The translations under genes and the position numbers were made by a program. A model generated the notes under the pieces. The model had not been told where the DNA came from, made no database searches, and worked only from the letters and a program-made list of their open reading frames with translations. A stretch of 64,000 nt of DNA from UBA940 sp031547885 (lineage in GTDB: Bacteria > Bacteroidota > Bacteroidia > Bacteroidales > Rikenellaceae). Location: assembly GCA_031547885.1 (NCBI GenBank), contig JAVBRO010000008.1:1-64000 (forward strand). The letters are read 5' to 3'. Shown here piece by piece: positions 47,871 to 57,446 of this stretch (its first letter is position 1; each line of letters starts with the position of its first letter).

Positions 47871-50513
47871 ATGGCAGCTGAAAAGGTTGAAAAGAAATAC
47901 GCGGAAACGCCCCTGATGAAGCAGTATTACGCGGTGAAGGCACAGCATCCCGATGCGATCGTGCTCTTCCGCATGGGCGATTTCTACGAGACTTTCGGCG
48001 ACGACGCCATCAAGGCCGCGGGCATCCTGGGTATCACCCTCACCCGCCGTGCCAACGGTGCGGCTGCCACGGTCGAACTCGCGGGTTTCCCCCACCACGC
48101 CGTCGAAACCTACCTTCCGAAACTGGTACGGGCGGGCGAGCGCGTGGCGATCTGCGAACAGCTCGAAGACCCGAAAACCGCAAAAGGACTCGTCAAACGC
48201 GGCGTTATAGAACTCGTGACCCCGGGCGTGGCGCTGAGCGACAACATACTGAGCGGCAAGGAGAACACATTCCTCGCGTCGGTATATTTTGGTCCTAAAA
48301 CCACGGGCGTGGCGTTCCTCGACATCTCGACCGGCGAATTCTATGTGGGCGAAGGGTCGGACGCATACGCCGACAAACTGCTATCGAACTTCGCGCCAAA
48401 AGAGGTGGTCTACCAGCGCGCCGAGAAGGAGCGCTTCGAGAGAACGTTCGGGCGCGACCTCTATACATACAAGCTCGAGGAGTGGGTCTTCGGCGAGGAT
48501 ATCAACCGCGAAAAACTGGCCCGGCAGTTGGGCGTCAAGAACCTGCGCGGGTTCGGCGTCGAGGGGATGGGCAGCGGCATTTCGGCCGCCGGAGCCATAC
48601 TCTATTACCTGGAATTTACTGAACATAAGGCCCTTGGCCATATCACCCGCATTTCGCGCATCGACGAGGACCGCTACGTCTGGATAGATAAATTTTCGAT
48701 CCGCAATCTCGAACTGTTCAACTCCAATTCGGCCGACCGCGGGCAGGGTTCGTTCCTGTGGGCGATGGACAAGACCGTGACGCCGATGGGCGGACGGCTC
48801 TTGAAGCATTGGATCGCACTGCCAGTCAAGGACATAGAAGAGCTCGACCACCGCCTCGACGTTGTGGAAACGCTCACGGGCGACGCGGAACTTGCCGAAA
48901 GCCTCACCGAGAGCGTCAGCCACATCGGCGACCTCGAACGCATCGCCTCGCGCATCGCCGACGGCCGCGTGCTGCCCCGCGAGATAGTCCAGCTCAAAAA
49001 TTCGCTCTCGGCCATCGAACAGGTGCAGCAATTGCTCGCGAACGAACCTGCTTTAGAGGGACTTGCGGGCGCTCTGGACCTCTGCACCGATGTCCGCGAA
49101 CGCATCGCCCGCGACGTCTACCCCGACCCCGCCGTCAACCAGATACAGAAAGGGGGCATCATCGCCGACGGCGTGGACATGGAGCTCGACGACCTGCGCC
49201 GCATCGCCACCCACGGCAAAGAGGTGCTGGCCGAGATGGTCGAGCGCGAAACCGCCCGCACAGGCATATCGTCGCTGAAAATTATATATAATAATGTCTT
49301 CGGCTACGGTTTCGAGGTGCGCGACTCGCACAAGGAGAAAGTTCCGCCCGAGTGGGTGCGCAAGCAGACGCTGAAAGGCGCCGAACGCTATATCACACAG
49401 GAACTCAAGGAGTACGAGGAGAAGATACTGGGCGCCGAGAGCCGCATGCTGGAGATCGAACTGCGCATCTACACCGAGCTTATCGCCTTCCTCTGCACCC
49501 GCATCGGGGCGCTGCAAAAGGACGCGGCCGTCATAGCCCGCCTCGATGTTCTGCTTTCGTTCGCGCGGATCGCCGCCGAACGCCGCTACACCCGCCCCGC
49601 GCTCGACGACAGCTATGTGATAGACATAAAGGACGGCCGCCATCCGGTCATCGAGCGGCTGTTGCCCGTGGGCGAGGAGTACATCCCCAACGACATCCGC
49701 CTCAGTAACGACGAGCAGCAGATCATGATGATCACGGGGCCGAACATGTCGGGTAAGAGCGCCCTGCTGCGCCAGACGGCCCTGATCGTGCTGATGGCCC
49801 AGATCGGTTCGTTCGTTCCGGCCTCGGCGGCCCGCATAGGCATCGTCGACAAGATATTCACCCGCGTGGGGGCGTCGGACAACATTTCGCAGGGGGAATC
49901 TACCTTCATGGTCGAGATGATCGAGTCGGCCAGCATCCTGAACAACATCTCGAACCGCAGTCTCGTGCTGTTGGACGAAATAGGCAGGGGCACAAGCACT
50001 TACGACGGAATCGCCATCGCGTGGGCCATGGTCGAATACCTGCACGACCACCCGCAGTCGAGGGCAAAGACGCTGTTCGCCACCCACTACCACGAACTGA
50101 ACGAGATGACCGAGAGCTGCGAGCGTGTGCGGAATTTCCACGTTTCGGTTAAGGAAGTCGACAATTCGGTGATCTTCATCCGAAAGTTGGTCGAAGGGGG
50201 CACCGACCGTTCGTTCGGTATCCATGTGGCGCGCATCGCGGGCATGCCCCGCAGCGTCGTCGAACGCGCCGACCGCATCCTCGAAAGCTATTCGGGCGAA
50301 CCGCGCAGCCAGGTGAAGGCCGTTCCGCCCCACGCCAAGCCCAAGAAAAAAGGCGCGGACGACACGGGCAACATCCAGCTGACGATGTTCCAGTTGGACG
50401 ACCCGGTTCTGATCCAGATCCGCGACCAGATCAAGGGGCTCGACATAAACTCGCTCACCCCTCTCGAAGCGCTCAACAAACTCAACGAGATAAAAAAAAT
50501 CACCGGGATATAA
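47871..50513 (+). CDS. mutS: DNA mismatch repair protein MutS
   Basis: The protein has 880 residues. Mismatch-reading motif GDFYETFG (~36-43), connector and core domains, clamp, then Walker A TGPNMSGKSALLRQ (~622-635), DNISQGESTFMVEM, Walker B LVLLDEIGRGTSTYDG and TLFATHYHEL. All key parts are intact. MutS binds base mismatches and recruits MutL. It has a full-length C-terminal tail ending with LNKLNEIKKI. Confidence 0.97.
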   Translation: MAAEKVEKKYAETPLMKQYYAVKAQHPDAIVLFRMGDFYETFGDDAIKAAGILGITLTRRANGAAATVELAGFPHHAVETYLPKLVRAGERVAICEQLEDPKTAKGLVKRGVIELVTPGVALSDNILSGKENTFLASVYFGPKTTGVAFLDISTGEFYVGEGSDAYADKLLSNFAPKEVVYQRAEKERFERTFGRDLYTYKLEEWVFGEDINREKLARQLGVKNLRGFGVEGMGSGISAAGAILYYLEFTEHKALGHITRISRIDEDRYVWIDKFSIRNLELFNSNSADRGQGSFLWAMDKTVTPMGGRLLKHWIALPVKDIEELDHRLDVVETLTGDAELAESLTESVSHIGDLERIASRIADGRVLPREIVQLKNSLSAIEQVQQLLANEPALEGLAGALDLCTDVRERIARDVYPDPAVNQIQKGGIIADGVDMELDDLRRIATHGKEVLAEMVERETARTGISSLKIIYNNVFGYGFEVRDSHKEKVPPEWVRKQTLKGAERYITQELKEYEEKILGAESRMLEIELRIYTELIAFLCTRIGALQKDAAVIARLDVLLSFARIAAERRYTRPALDDSYVIDIKDGRHPVIERLLPVGEEYIPNDIRLSNDEQQIMMITGPNMSGKSALLRQTALIVLMAQIGSFVPASAARIGIVDKIFTRVGASDNISQGESTFMVEMIESASILNNISNRSLVLLDEIGRGTSTYDGIAIAWAMVEYLHDHPQSRAKTLFATHYHELNEMTESCERVRNFHVSVKEVDNSVIFIRKLVEGGTDRSFGIHVARIAGMPRSVVERADRILESYSGEPRSQVKAVPPHAKPKKKGADDTGNIQLTMFQLDDPVLIQIRDQIKGLDINSLTPLEALNKLNEIKKITGI

Positions 50514-50517
50514 TCAG

Positions 50518-50706
50518 TTGTCATCCCGAGCGAGCCGAAACCATAGCGGTTTCAGTAGTTGCCCGGCAACTTTCGGCGACGAGGGATCTACCTGATAATC
50601 AAGCCCATTTCTATCTCCTGTAATATAATGTAGATCCCTCGTCGTTCGATAGGCCGTCCTCTATACCCGTGGTATCGCATCGGATCAAACTCGCTCGGGA
50701 TGACAA
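50518..50706. repeat. Nested palindromic MITE-like intergenic repeat
   Basis: TTGTCATCCCGAGCGAG at 50518-50534 is the exact inverse of CTCGCTCGGGATGACAA at 50690-50706. Inside, CGACGAGGGATCTAC (50577-50591) is the inverse of GTAGATCCCTCGTCG (50630-50644). No coding sequence lies within. It fills the gap after mutS and could also act as terminator. Confidence 0.85.
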
Positions 50707-50731
50707 TTCACTAATTACTGTCGGTCGGTTT

Positions 50732-52789
50732 TCACTTTATATTCAATTGCTTCAGCTTTCCTCCGCGGTCGCCCGCGAGCCAGTAACGGATCTCAACGTC
50801 GTTGTACAGTTCCAGCACCAGCGTGCGCAGGGGTTTCAGTTCGCCGCTCCGCACGCCATCCCAACCCGCGCCGGCATCGTCATTGTAGATTTCGGCCGTA
50901 AAACATTTGTGATATTCGTCTATGCCGACCGCCTCGGGGTTGAAGTCGCTGAAAAAGACGCGCAGCACACCCGGTTTTCGCAAAGCACGGGCCACCTGCT
51001 TATCACCGCCGACAGCAAGGTAATAATCGACGGCCTCGATCCTGTTGGCGTCCCACCTCTCGGTATACTCCGAATCGTCGGCGTAATCTATCGCCTTCCG
51101 GTTGCTCTCCATAAAGCGGCGCAGCGGACCGGCTTTGAGCAACTCTATGTCTATCGTAACGTGATGCGCCCTGTATGAACCGTCGCCGGGTTCTTCGTAA
51201 AAATGCATCCCCTGGGTCAGTTCGATGAGATCGCCCCTGTACAACTCCTCGTAGTTGGCGGCCACCAGGCTGCTGCACTGCTCGCCGTCGGACGGTACGA
51301 CGATTATCTCAGGATAATCGTAATTATAGACAAAACCTTTGAACACTCCCTCGAACGAGTATTCCGGGTAATAGTTCTCCTTGTAACTTTCATACAGTTC
51401 ATAGCCGGGAAAGGCGAAATCGGTGTCACCGCCAAGATAAACGGCCGGATTGCGGACATACACCCCGGCCGTCGGAAGGGTGACGAGCGAGTCCGCCTCC
51501 ATATCGTAATAGTTCCAGTCGGCAGTGAACCAGCTCTCAAGCAGATCGAGCGACATGGTGCCCGAGCCGTCGTTCACGGCGTTGCCGTAGTTTTCGTGGA
51601 AGTACTCCGCAAGCCGGAAACGCCCCGACTCGGGCTCATACTTGTAGCTGTAGTATTCCCAGCTCCTCATATTCAGCGTTATCACGGAAAACCCGCCCCC
51701 GCCGTCATCGACAGAGAGATAATTTTGCATACTCCCATCCTCTTCGAGACAGTATTTCACGGCGAACGGCTCGTTCCCCCGCGAAGAGAGGGAGAAAACT
51801 ATTGTCGAATCCTGAGTGTCATACCACATGGAGTCGTCCACCCCGTCTATGTCCAGATCGGCGGTTAAAAAATCCTTTATATGCGGCGAATCCTCCTGCG
51901 CCGCGGCGGTGTAATCTATAGCCTGCTGGTTGCTCTCCATACAACGACGTAGCGGGCCGGGTTCGACCATCCGTATATTAGTCGTCATGTTCAGAACCTT
52001 CCATGAGCGGTCCCCGAGCTCACTTATACAACGAGTGCCTTGTGTAAGCTCTAAAAGATCGCCCTTATAGAACTTGTTCTTAGAGATGCCGGTTACAATA
52101 CTGTGGCATGTTTCGCCGCCGAGAGTTGTGACGACGATCTCCGGATAATCGCCATAATCGTACATATAGCCTTCGAACCTCCCTGTAAATGTATATTCTG
52201 GCATGTAAGCCTCTTTGTAATCCTCGTACAGCTCGTAGCCGGGGAAAACGAAGTCAAAGTCAAATTCATCGCCCAGATCGTAGACCGGATTATCGACATA
52301 CACCCTGACTGTCGGCAACGAGACAAGCGAGTCAGCTTCCATATCGTAGTAGTTCCAATCTGCCGTAAAAGTCCTTGTTATGAAATCCAGAGACATGCTT
52401 CCCGATCCGTCGCTCAGGGCGTTGCCGTAGTTCTCATGAAAGTATTCCACAAGCCGGAAGCACTTATCGGGAGCATAGTACACATATTTGTAATAGCCCC
52501 GGCTTTTCATATATGAATAATTCACCGAAAAACTCCCTTCCTCGGCCGTCAGGTATTCCCCCTCTTCATCAAGCGGATATTTCACAACAAAGCCCTTCCA
52601 CCCACGGGAAGAGAGGGAGAAAACTATTGTCGAATCCTGTACGTCGTACCACATGGAGTCGTCCGCACCGTCCCTGTCCAGATCGGCGGTTAAAAAATCC
52701 TTTATATGCGGCGAATCATCCTGCGCCGCGGCGGGCGCGCAGAAAACGACGGCCGCGGCTATCGTACAAAGCAAATATCTCATAGCCAT
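50732..52789 (-). CDS. Secreted protein with a tandem internal duplication
   Basis: From 52789 the product starts MAMRYLLCTIAAAVVFCAPAAAQ, a signal peptide. Two halves of ~270-290 residues follow, each beginning DDSPHIKDFLTADLD / EDSPHIKDFLTADLD, with DDSMWYD, STIVFSLSSRG, YFHENYGNA, FPGYELYE and AIDY at matching points. The second copy even retains AAAQ from the first's signal-peptide end. A third ~120-residue tail (YTERWDANRIEAVDYYLAVG) closes it. No domain recognised. It lies 7 bp after glpF. Confidence 0.75.
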   Translation of the reverse strand: MAMRYLLCTIAAAVVFCAPAAAQDDSPHIKDFLTADLDRDGADDSMWYDVQDSTIVFSLSSRGWKGFVVKYPLDEEGEYLTAEEGSFSVNYSYMKSRGYYKYVYYAPDKCFRLVEYFHENYGNALSDGSGSMSLDFITRTFTADWNYYDMEADSLVSLPTVRVYVDNPVYDLGDEFDFDFVFPGYELYEDYKEAYMPEYTFTGRFEGYMYDYGDYPEIVVTTLGGETCHSIVTGISKNKFYKGDLLELTQGTRCISELGDRSWKVLNMTTNIRMVEPGPLRRCMESNQQAIDYTAAAQEDSPHIKDFLTADLDIDGVDDSMWYDTQDSTIVFSLSSRGNEPFAVKYCLEEDGSMQNYLSVDDGGGGFSVITLNMRSWEYYSYKYEPESGRFRLAEYFHENYGNAVNDGSGTMSLDLLESWFTADWNYYDMEADSLVTLPTAGVYVRNPAVYLGGDTDFAFPGYELYESYKENYYPEYSFEGVFKGFVYNYDYPEIIVVPSDGEQCSSLVAANYEELYRGDLIELTQGMHFYEEPGDGSYRAHHVTIDIELLKAGPLRRFMESNRKAIDYADDSEYTERWDANRIEAVDYYLAVGGDKQVARALRKPGVLRVFFSDFNPEAVGIDEYHKCFTAEIYNDDAGAGWDGVRSGELKPLRTLVLELYNDVEIRYWLAGDRGGKLKQLNIK

Positions 52790-52796
52790 ACGCTTT

Positions 52797-53492
52797 TTAG
52801 TGCAGCAACAGGAACAATCCCGCGGCAGCGGCGCCTCCACACAAGGGAGCGACGACCGGCAGCCAGGCGTATCCCCAGTTGCTGTCGCGCTTGCCTCGGA
52901 TAGGCAGCAGGGCGTGTGCGATGCGGGGTCCGAGGTCGCGTGCGGGATTAATAGCGTATCCGGTGGTTCCCCCGAGCGACATGCCTATCGCAACGATGAG
53001 CAGCGAGACGGGAAGCGGACCCGCTATCTCCGCCCCGGCCGCGTAAAGTATCCCGAAAATAAGGACGAACGTGCCGACGAATTCGGTGAAAAAGTTCGAG
53101 AACCAATTCTTTATCGCCGGGCCGGTGCAGAAGACGCCGAGTTTTGCGTCGGGGTTCTCTTCCGCGTCGAAATGCGGCTTGTACATCAGGTAGACTATCG
53201 CGGCCCCGAGCATCGCCCCCAGCATCTGCGCGGCGATGTACCCCAGAATGTTCCCCTTGAAGCTTCCGGCGACGGCCAGCCCTATCGTGACCGCCGGATT
53301 GAGATGCGCCCCCGAGTAAGGGGCCGAAATGAACGCCGCGACGAAGACGGCCAACCCCCATCCGAATGCGATGACCACCCATCCGGACTTGTTCCCGAGC
53401 GTTTTTTTAAGGTTTACGTTTGCGCACACGCCCGCCCCGAAAAGTATGAGTATGGCGGTGCCTATGAATTCGAAGATGATATCTTTTCCCAT
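52797..53492 (-). CDS. glpF: Glycerol facilitator (aquaglyceroporin)
   Basis: The protein has 231 residues with six hydrophobic segments and both NPA boxes: SGAHLNPAVTIG (NPA 65-67) and YAINPARDLGPR. The Asp after the second NPAR box is characteristic of glycerol-conducting members. It lets glycerol enter the cell for the kinase encoded upstream; it is downstream of glpK in the same direction, separated by a repeat-containing 176-bp gap. Confidence 0.93.
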   Translation of the reverse strand: MGKDIIFEFIGTAILILFGAGVCANVNLKKTLGNKSGWVVIAFGWGLAVFVAAFISAPYSGAHLNPAVTIGLAVAGSFKGNILGYIAAQMLGAMLGAAIVYLMYKPHFDAEENPDAKLGVFCTGPAIKNWFSNFFTEFVGTFVLIFGILYAAGAEIAGPLPVSLLIVAIGMSLGGTTGYAINPARDLGPRIAHALLPIRGKRDSNWGYAWLPVVAPLCGGAAAAGLFLLLH

Positions 53493-53557
53493 GGTTTCTT
53501 GTAAGTTTCAGATTGCCGGGTTTAAGTTTATGCCACTTTGATTTCTATTGTTTCCTG

Positions 53558-53586
53558 TTGTCATCCTGAGCGTAGTCGAAGGATCC
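53558..53586. repeat. Partial MITE-like repeat end
   Basis: TTGTCATCCTGAGCGTAGTC followed by GAAGGATCC matches the outer and inner arms of the repeat after mutS, with small changes. The opposite end is not clear. It lies between glpK and glpF. Confidence 0.6.
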
Positions 53587-53668
53587 GATTGCGGGAAGGT
53601 GATTTTGCCCGGCCCGGTCAGATACCTCGGCGTCACTCTGTTTCGCTCGTCATGAGACCTTTGGTAAT

Positions 53669-55156
53669 TTACTTTGTCCACCCCTGCGAACGGCGCACCG
53701 CATCGGCCCATTTGTTTTTGGCCTCACGCATATCGCTCCCTGCGGCGGGTTCGAAACGGGTGTCGACCGACCATTGTTTGCTTATTTCATCTATGTTTTT
53801 CCAGTACCCCACGGCCAGTCCGGCGAGGTATGCGGCTCCAAGCGCGGTGGTTTCGGTGGTCTGCGGGCGGATTACGGCCCGGCCCAGCACGTCGGCCTGG
53901 AACTGCATCAGCAGATTGTTGCGGGCCGCTCCCCCGTCCACGCGAAGCTCTTTCAGTTCCACCCCCGCATCGGCCGCCATCGCGTCGATCACATCCATCG
54001 ACATATAGGCGATCCCTTCGAGCGCGGCGCGTGCGATATGCGCCGCCTTTGTTCCGCGCGAGATGCCCACGATGGCGCCGCGCGCATACTGGTCCCAGTA
54101 GGGCGCTCCCAGCCCGGTCAGGGCCGGAACGAAATATACGTCACCGTTGTCGGGAACTTCGGCGGCCAGCGCCTCGATGTCCGACGACGAAGAGATTATG
54201 CCCAGACCGTCCCGCAGCCACTGTACGATCGCGCCGCCCACGAAAATACTCCCCTCGAGCGCGTAGGCTGTCTGTCCGCCTATCTGCCACGCCACGGTGG
54301 AGACAAGGTTATTCTGCGACACGACTGGTTTATCGCCCGTATTCATCAGTATGAAACAGCCGGTGCCGTAGGTGTTCTTAACCATCCCCGGTTCAATGCA
54401 CATCTGGCCGAACAGCGCCGCCTGCTGATCGCCGGCGATCCCCGCAATGGGAATCCCCGGCACAAACATCTCCGCCGCGGTATGGCCGTACACTTCGCTC
54501 GAAGCGCGCACCTGCGGCGCCATGCTCCGCGGAATGCCGAAAAGTTCCAGCAGTTCCGCGTCCCATTCCAGAGCGTGGATATTGAAGAGCATCGTGCGCG
54601 AGGCGTTGCTCACGTCGGTCGCATGCACCGCGCCGCCGGTCAGCTGCCATACGATCCACGTGTCCACCGTGCCGAAGACGAGCCTGCCCTGCTCGGCTTT
54701 TTGCCGCGCCCCTTCGACGTTGTCAAGTATCCACCTCACCTTCGTCGCGCTGAAATAGGCATCGATGATAAGGCCTGTTTTCTCCCGGACGACCGGAAGC
54801 AGGCCCTGTTCTTTCAGAGAGTCGCAGTACCCGGCGGTCCTGCGGTCCTGCCACACTATGGCGTTGCAGACGGGCTCGCCTGTCTCGCGGTCCCACACGA
54901 CGGTCGTTTCCCTCTGGTTGGTGATACCTATGGCGGCGATCGAGGCGCTATCCATCCCCATTTTTGCGAGGGCTTCGGCGGCGACAGCGGCCTGCGTGGA
55001 CCATATCTCTCGAGGGTCGTGCTCCACCCATCCGCTCTGCGGGAATATCTGCGTGAACTCTTTCTGCGCCACGGAACGTATCGCGCCCGAGCGGTCGAAA
55101 ACAATTGCCCTGGAACTCGTCGTCCCCGCATCGAATGACAAAATGAATTTCTCCAT
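53669..55156 (-). CDS. glpK: Glycerol kinase
   Basis: The protein has 495 residues: FILSFDAGTTSSRAIVFD is the N-terminal phosphate-binding strand, GITNQRETTVVWDRETGEPVCNAIVWQDRRT (part) the glycerol/substrate region, and LGAPYWDQYARGAIVG and LRVDGGAARNNLLMQFQADVLG (in part) the FGGY C-terminal signatures. It phosphorylates glycerol to glycerol-3-phosphate. Length is normal. Upstream, a TATATTTG box lies 35 bp from its start. Confidence 0.96.
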   Translation of the reverse strand: MEKFILSFDAGTTSSRAIVFDRSGAIRSVAQKEFTQIFPQSGWVEHDPREIWSTQAAVAAEALAKMGMDSASIAAIGITNQRETTVVWDRETGEPVCNAIVWQDRRTAGYCDSLKEQGLLPVVREKTGLIIDAYFSATKVRWILDNVEGARQKAEQGRLVFGTVDTWIVWQLTGGAVHATDVSNASRTMLFNIHALEWDAELLELFGIPRSMAPQVRASSEVYGHTAAEMFVPGIPIAGIAGDQQAALFGQMCIEPGMVKNTYGTGCFILMNTGDKPVVSQNNLVSTVAWQIGGQTAYALEGSIFVGGAIVQWLRDGLGIISSSSDIEALAAEVPDNGDVYFVPALTGLGAPYWDQYARGAIVGISRGTKAAHIARAALEGIAYMSMDVIDAMAADAGVELKELRVDGGAARNNLLMQFQADVLGRAVIRPQTTETTALGAAYLAGLAVGYWKNIDEISKQWSVDTRFEPAAGSDMREAKNKWADAVRRSQGWTK

Positions 55157-55190
55157 GCCGGAATATTAAGGTTCTGTAATTTAAGGTCTA

Positions 55191-55198
55191 CAAATATA
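55191..55198 (-). promoter_or_regulatory. -7 promoter box of glpK
   Basis: TATATTTG on the minus strand matches TAnnTTTG. A TTTG lies 24 bp upstream, slightly wide for the -33 box. Confidence 0.55.
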
Positions 55199-55278
55199 AA
55201 CTATTTTTCATATCATCAGCATCAAACATTTCTTGCAAGCGCAAATTCGTAATTCGTAATTTTAAATTCGTAATTGTC

Positions 55279-55321
55279 ATAAATAAAATGTCCGGCTAAT
55301 TAGCCGGACATTTTATTTATG
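55279..55321 (-). terminator. Terminator of the nqr operon
   Basis: ATAAATAAAATGTCCGGCTA and its inverse form a perfect ~20-bp stem with a minimal loop, including a T-rich end on either strand. It overlaps the nqrF stop. Confidence 0.9.
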
Positions 55322-56564
55322 ACCCGAAGTCGTCGTACATCACGTTCTCTGGCGGCACTCCCAGCTCGTCGAGCATCTTTGTGACCGCCGCATTCATCAT
55401 CGGCGGGCCGCACAGATAGTACTCGATATCCTCGGGGGCTTCGTGGTTCTTCAGGTAGTTATCGAAAATCACCTGATGGATGAACCCGACGTAGCCTTTC
55501 CAGTTGTCCTCGCCTTTCGGTTCCGACAGGGCGATATGGAATTTGAAGTTGGGAAACTCGCGCTCGATCTCCTCGAACTGTTCGGCGTAAAACACTTCGC
55601 GCAGGCTCCGCGCACCGTACCAGAAGGTCACCGGAAGAGCCGTTTTTTCGGTCTTGAAGAGGTGGAACAAGTGCGAACGCATCGGGGCCATACCCGCTCC
55701 GCCGCCGATGAACATCTTTTCGGCGGGCGTGTCCTTCACAAAGAATTCGCCGTATGGGCCCGAAATGGTGATCTTGTCGCCCGGCTTCAAAGAGAAGATA
55801 TACGACGAGCAGATACCGGGATTTACCGGCATGAACCGTCCCGCGGCGCGGTCCCACGGCGGAGTGGCGATACGGATGTTGAGCATCACGATATTGCCCT
55901 CGGCCGGGTGGTTGGCCATCGAGTAAGCGCGGAACGTAGGCTCCGGGTTCTTCGCCGTGAGGTCGAACATCTTCATCTGCTCCCACTCGGGGCGGTATTC
56001 GGCCTCGATATCGAAGTCGCTGAACTTTATCTGATCGTACTTCGGCACGTCGATCTGTATGTATCCGCCGCTGCGGAATTTGAGCGTTTCGCCCGGCGGC
56101 AGTTTCACCACGAACTCCTTGATATATGTAGCCACGTTGCGGTTAGACACCACCTCGCACTCCCATTTCCGCACCCCCAGCACCGCTTCCGGTACGGCGA
56201 TCTTCATATCCTGCTTGACTTTGACCTGGCATCCGAGTCTCCAGTTCTCCTTCTGCTGGCGGCGCGAGAAGAAGTTGACCTCGGTGGGAAGTATGTCGCC
56301 ACCGCCTTCGAGCACCTGGCAGCGGCACATTCCGCACGAGCCGCCTCCGCCGCACGCCGACGGCAGGAATATCCCGGCGCCGCTCAGGGTCGAGAGCAGT
56401 GTACCGCCCTGCTCGGCGGTCACGACCTTTTCACCGTTGTTGATGTCGATAGCGACCTCTCCCGACGCCGTCAGTTTGTTCTTGGCATAGAGCAGCACCG
56501 CCACCAGAAGCAGCGTCACTACTAGGAAAGCCGCGATTGCAATGATCAGTGTTAATGTATCCAT
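55317..56564 (-). CDS. nqrF: Na+-translocating NADH:quinone reductase subunit F
   Basis: From the ATG at 56564 (MDTLTLIIAIAAFLVVTLLL) the 415-residue protein has a membrane anchor, a 2Fe-2S domain with CGGGGSCGMCRCQV and CQV cysteines, then ferredoxin-NADP reductase modules: RAYSMANHP (FAD), GGGAGMAPMRSHL (NADH) and YYLCGPPMMNAAV. It is the entry point for electrons from NADH. It is last in the operon. Confidence 0.96.
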   Translation of the reverse strand: MDTLTLIIAIAAFLVVTLLLVAVLLYAKNKLTASGEVAIDINNGEKVVTAEQGGTLLSTLSGAGIFLPSACGGGGSCGMCRCQVLEGGGDILPTEVNFFSRRQQKENWRLGCQVKVKQDMKIAVPEAVLGVRKWECEVVSNRNVATYIKEFVVKLPPGETLKFRSGGYIQIDVPKYDQIKFSDFDIEAEYRPEWEQMKMFDLTAKNPEPTFRAYSMANHPAEGNIVMLNIRIATPPWDRAAGRFMPVNPGICSSYIFSLKPGDKITISGPYGEFFVKDTPAEKMFIGGGAGMAPMRSHLFHLFKTEKTALPVTFWYGARSLREVFYAEQFEEIEREFPNFKFHIALSEPKGEDNWKGYVGFIHQVIFDNYLKNHEAPEDIEYYLCGPPMMNAAVTKMLDELGVPPENVMYDDFGS

Positions 56565-56821
56565 ATTTTCAATTACGAATTTCAAATTACGAATTACGAA
56601 CCGACGCTGCGAGCGAGCGCAGATTCAAACTTGTTTGAACTATGCCGAGCCGCGAAGGAGGAAAAGCCTGCGCAGCAGGGTTAATTTGCATCGACCGGAT
56701 TTGTCGTCAGAGTGGTGGTTAGGCGACGCTCTCGAAAAATTTGCAAAAGGAGTTTACTGTGCGTAAATGACTGAGCAAATTTTGAGTAGTAAGGAAGCAT
56801 AACCGCCGCTATCACGGCAAA
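56565..56821. repeat. Non-coding gap inside the nqr operon with short repeats
   Basis: The 257 bp between nqrE and nqrF contain TTACGAATT repeats (56574-56600), an inverted pair TTCAAAC (56624-56630) / GTTTGAA (56633-56639) and GC-rich GCGAGCGAGCGC sequence. No gene is credible. Such a gap inside a conserved operon suggests an inserted repeat. Confidence 0.55.
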
Positions 56822-57436
56822 TCACAGTTGGATGCCGAGGAACGACATGAAGGCAATCCCCATCAGGCCGGTGATAATGAATGCGATGCCCGGCCCTTTG
56901 AGCGGTGCGGGTATCTCCGAGTACTGCAGCTTTTCGCGTATGGCAGCCATCATGACGATAGCCAGCCACCAGCCGATGCCGCTCCCGACGCCGAACGCGG
57001 TGGCTTGTCCGAGATTGGCGTAATCCCTCTCCTGCATGAACAACGACGCGCCCATGATTGCGCAGTTGACGGCGATGAGCGGAAGGAAGATACCCAGTTG
57101 GTTGTAGAGTCCGGGAGCGAACCTTTCGACAACCATCTCCACAAGCTGCGTGAACGAAGCGATCACGGCGATGAAGATAATGAAGCTGAGGAAACTGAGG
57201 TCTACGGTCGATAGGCTGCCGCTTATCCACGACAGCGCGCCCGGTTTCAGCACGTATTCATTGAGCAGCCAGTTCAGAGGCACCGTCATGGCCATCACGA
57301 AGATGACGGCTAGACCCAGTCCGTTAGCCGTTTTGACGCTCTTGCTCACGGCGATGTAGGAGCACATACCGAAGAAGTATGCGAACACCATGTTGTCGAT
57401 AAAGATCGACTTTATGAAGATATTGAAACTTTCCAT
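56822..57436 (-). CDS. nqrE: Na+-translocating NADH:quinone reductase subunit E
   Basis: The protein has 204 residues with six hydrophobic segments: NMVFAYFFGMCSYIAVSKSV, LPLIAVNCAIMGASLF with conserved Cys, and IGWWLAIVMMAAIREKL. It forms, with NqrD, the inverted-repeat membrane pair holding a 2Fe-2S centre and the Na+ path. The start lies 10 bp after the nqrD stop. Confidence 0.96.
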   Translation of the reverse strand: MESFNIFIKSIFIDNMVFAYFFGMCSYIAVSKSVKTANGLGLAVIFVMAMTVPLNWLLNEYVLKPGALSWISGSLSTVDLSFLSFIIFIAVIASFTQLVEMVVERFAPGLYNQLGIFLPLIAVNCAIMGASLFMQERDYANLGQATAFGVGSGIGWWLAIVMMAAIREKLQYSEIPAPLKGPGIAFIITGLMGIAFMSFLGIQL

Positions 57437-57446
57437 ACCCGCCCTC

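Noticed and set aside
53774..55138. Plus-strand frame of 454 codons opposite glpK
   Set aside because: glpK is complete and conserved on the other strand; the opposite frame has no motif.
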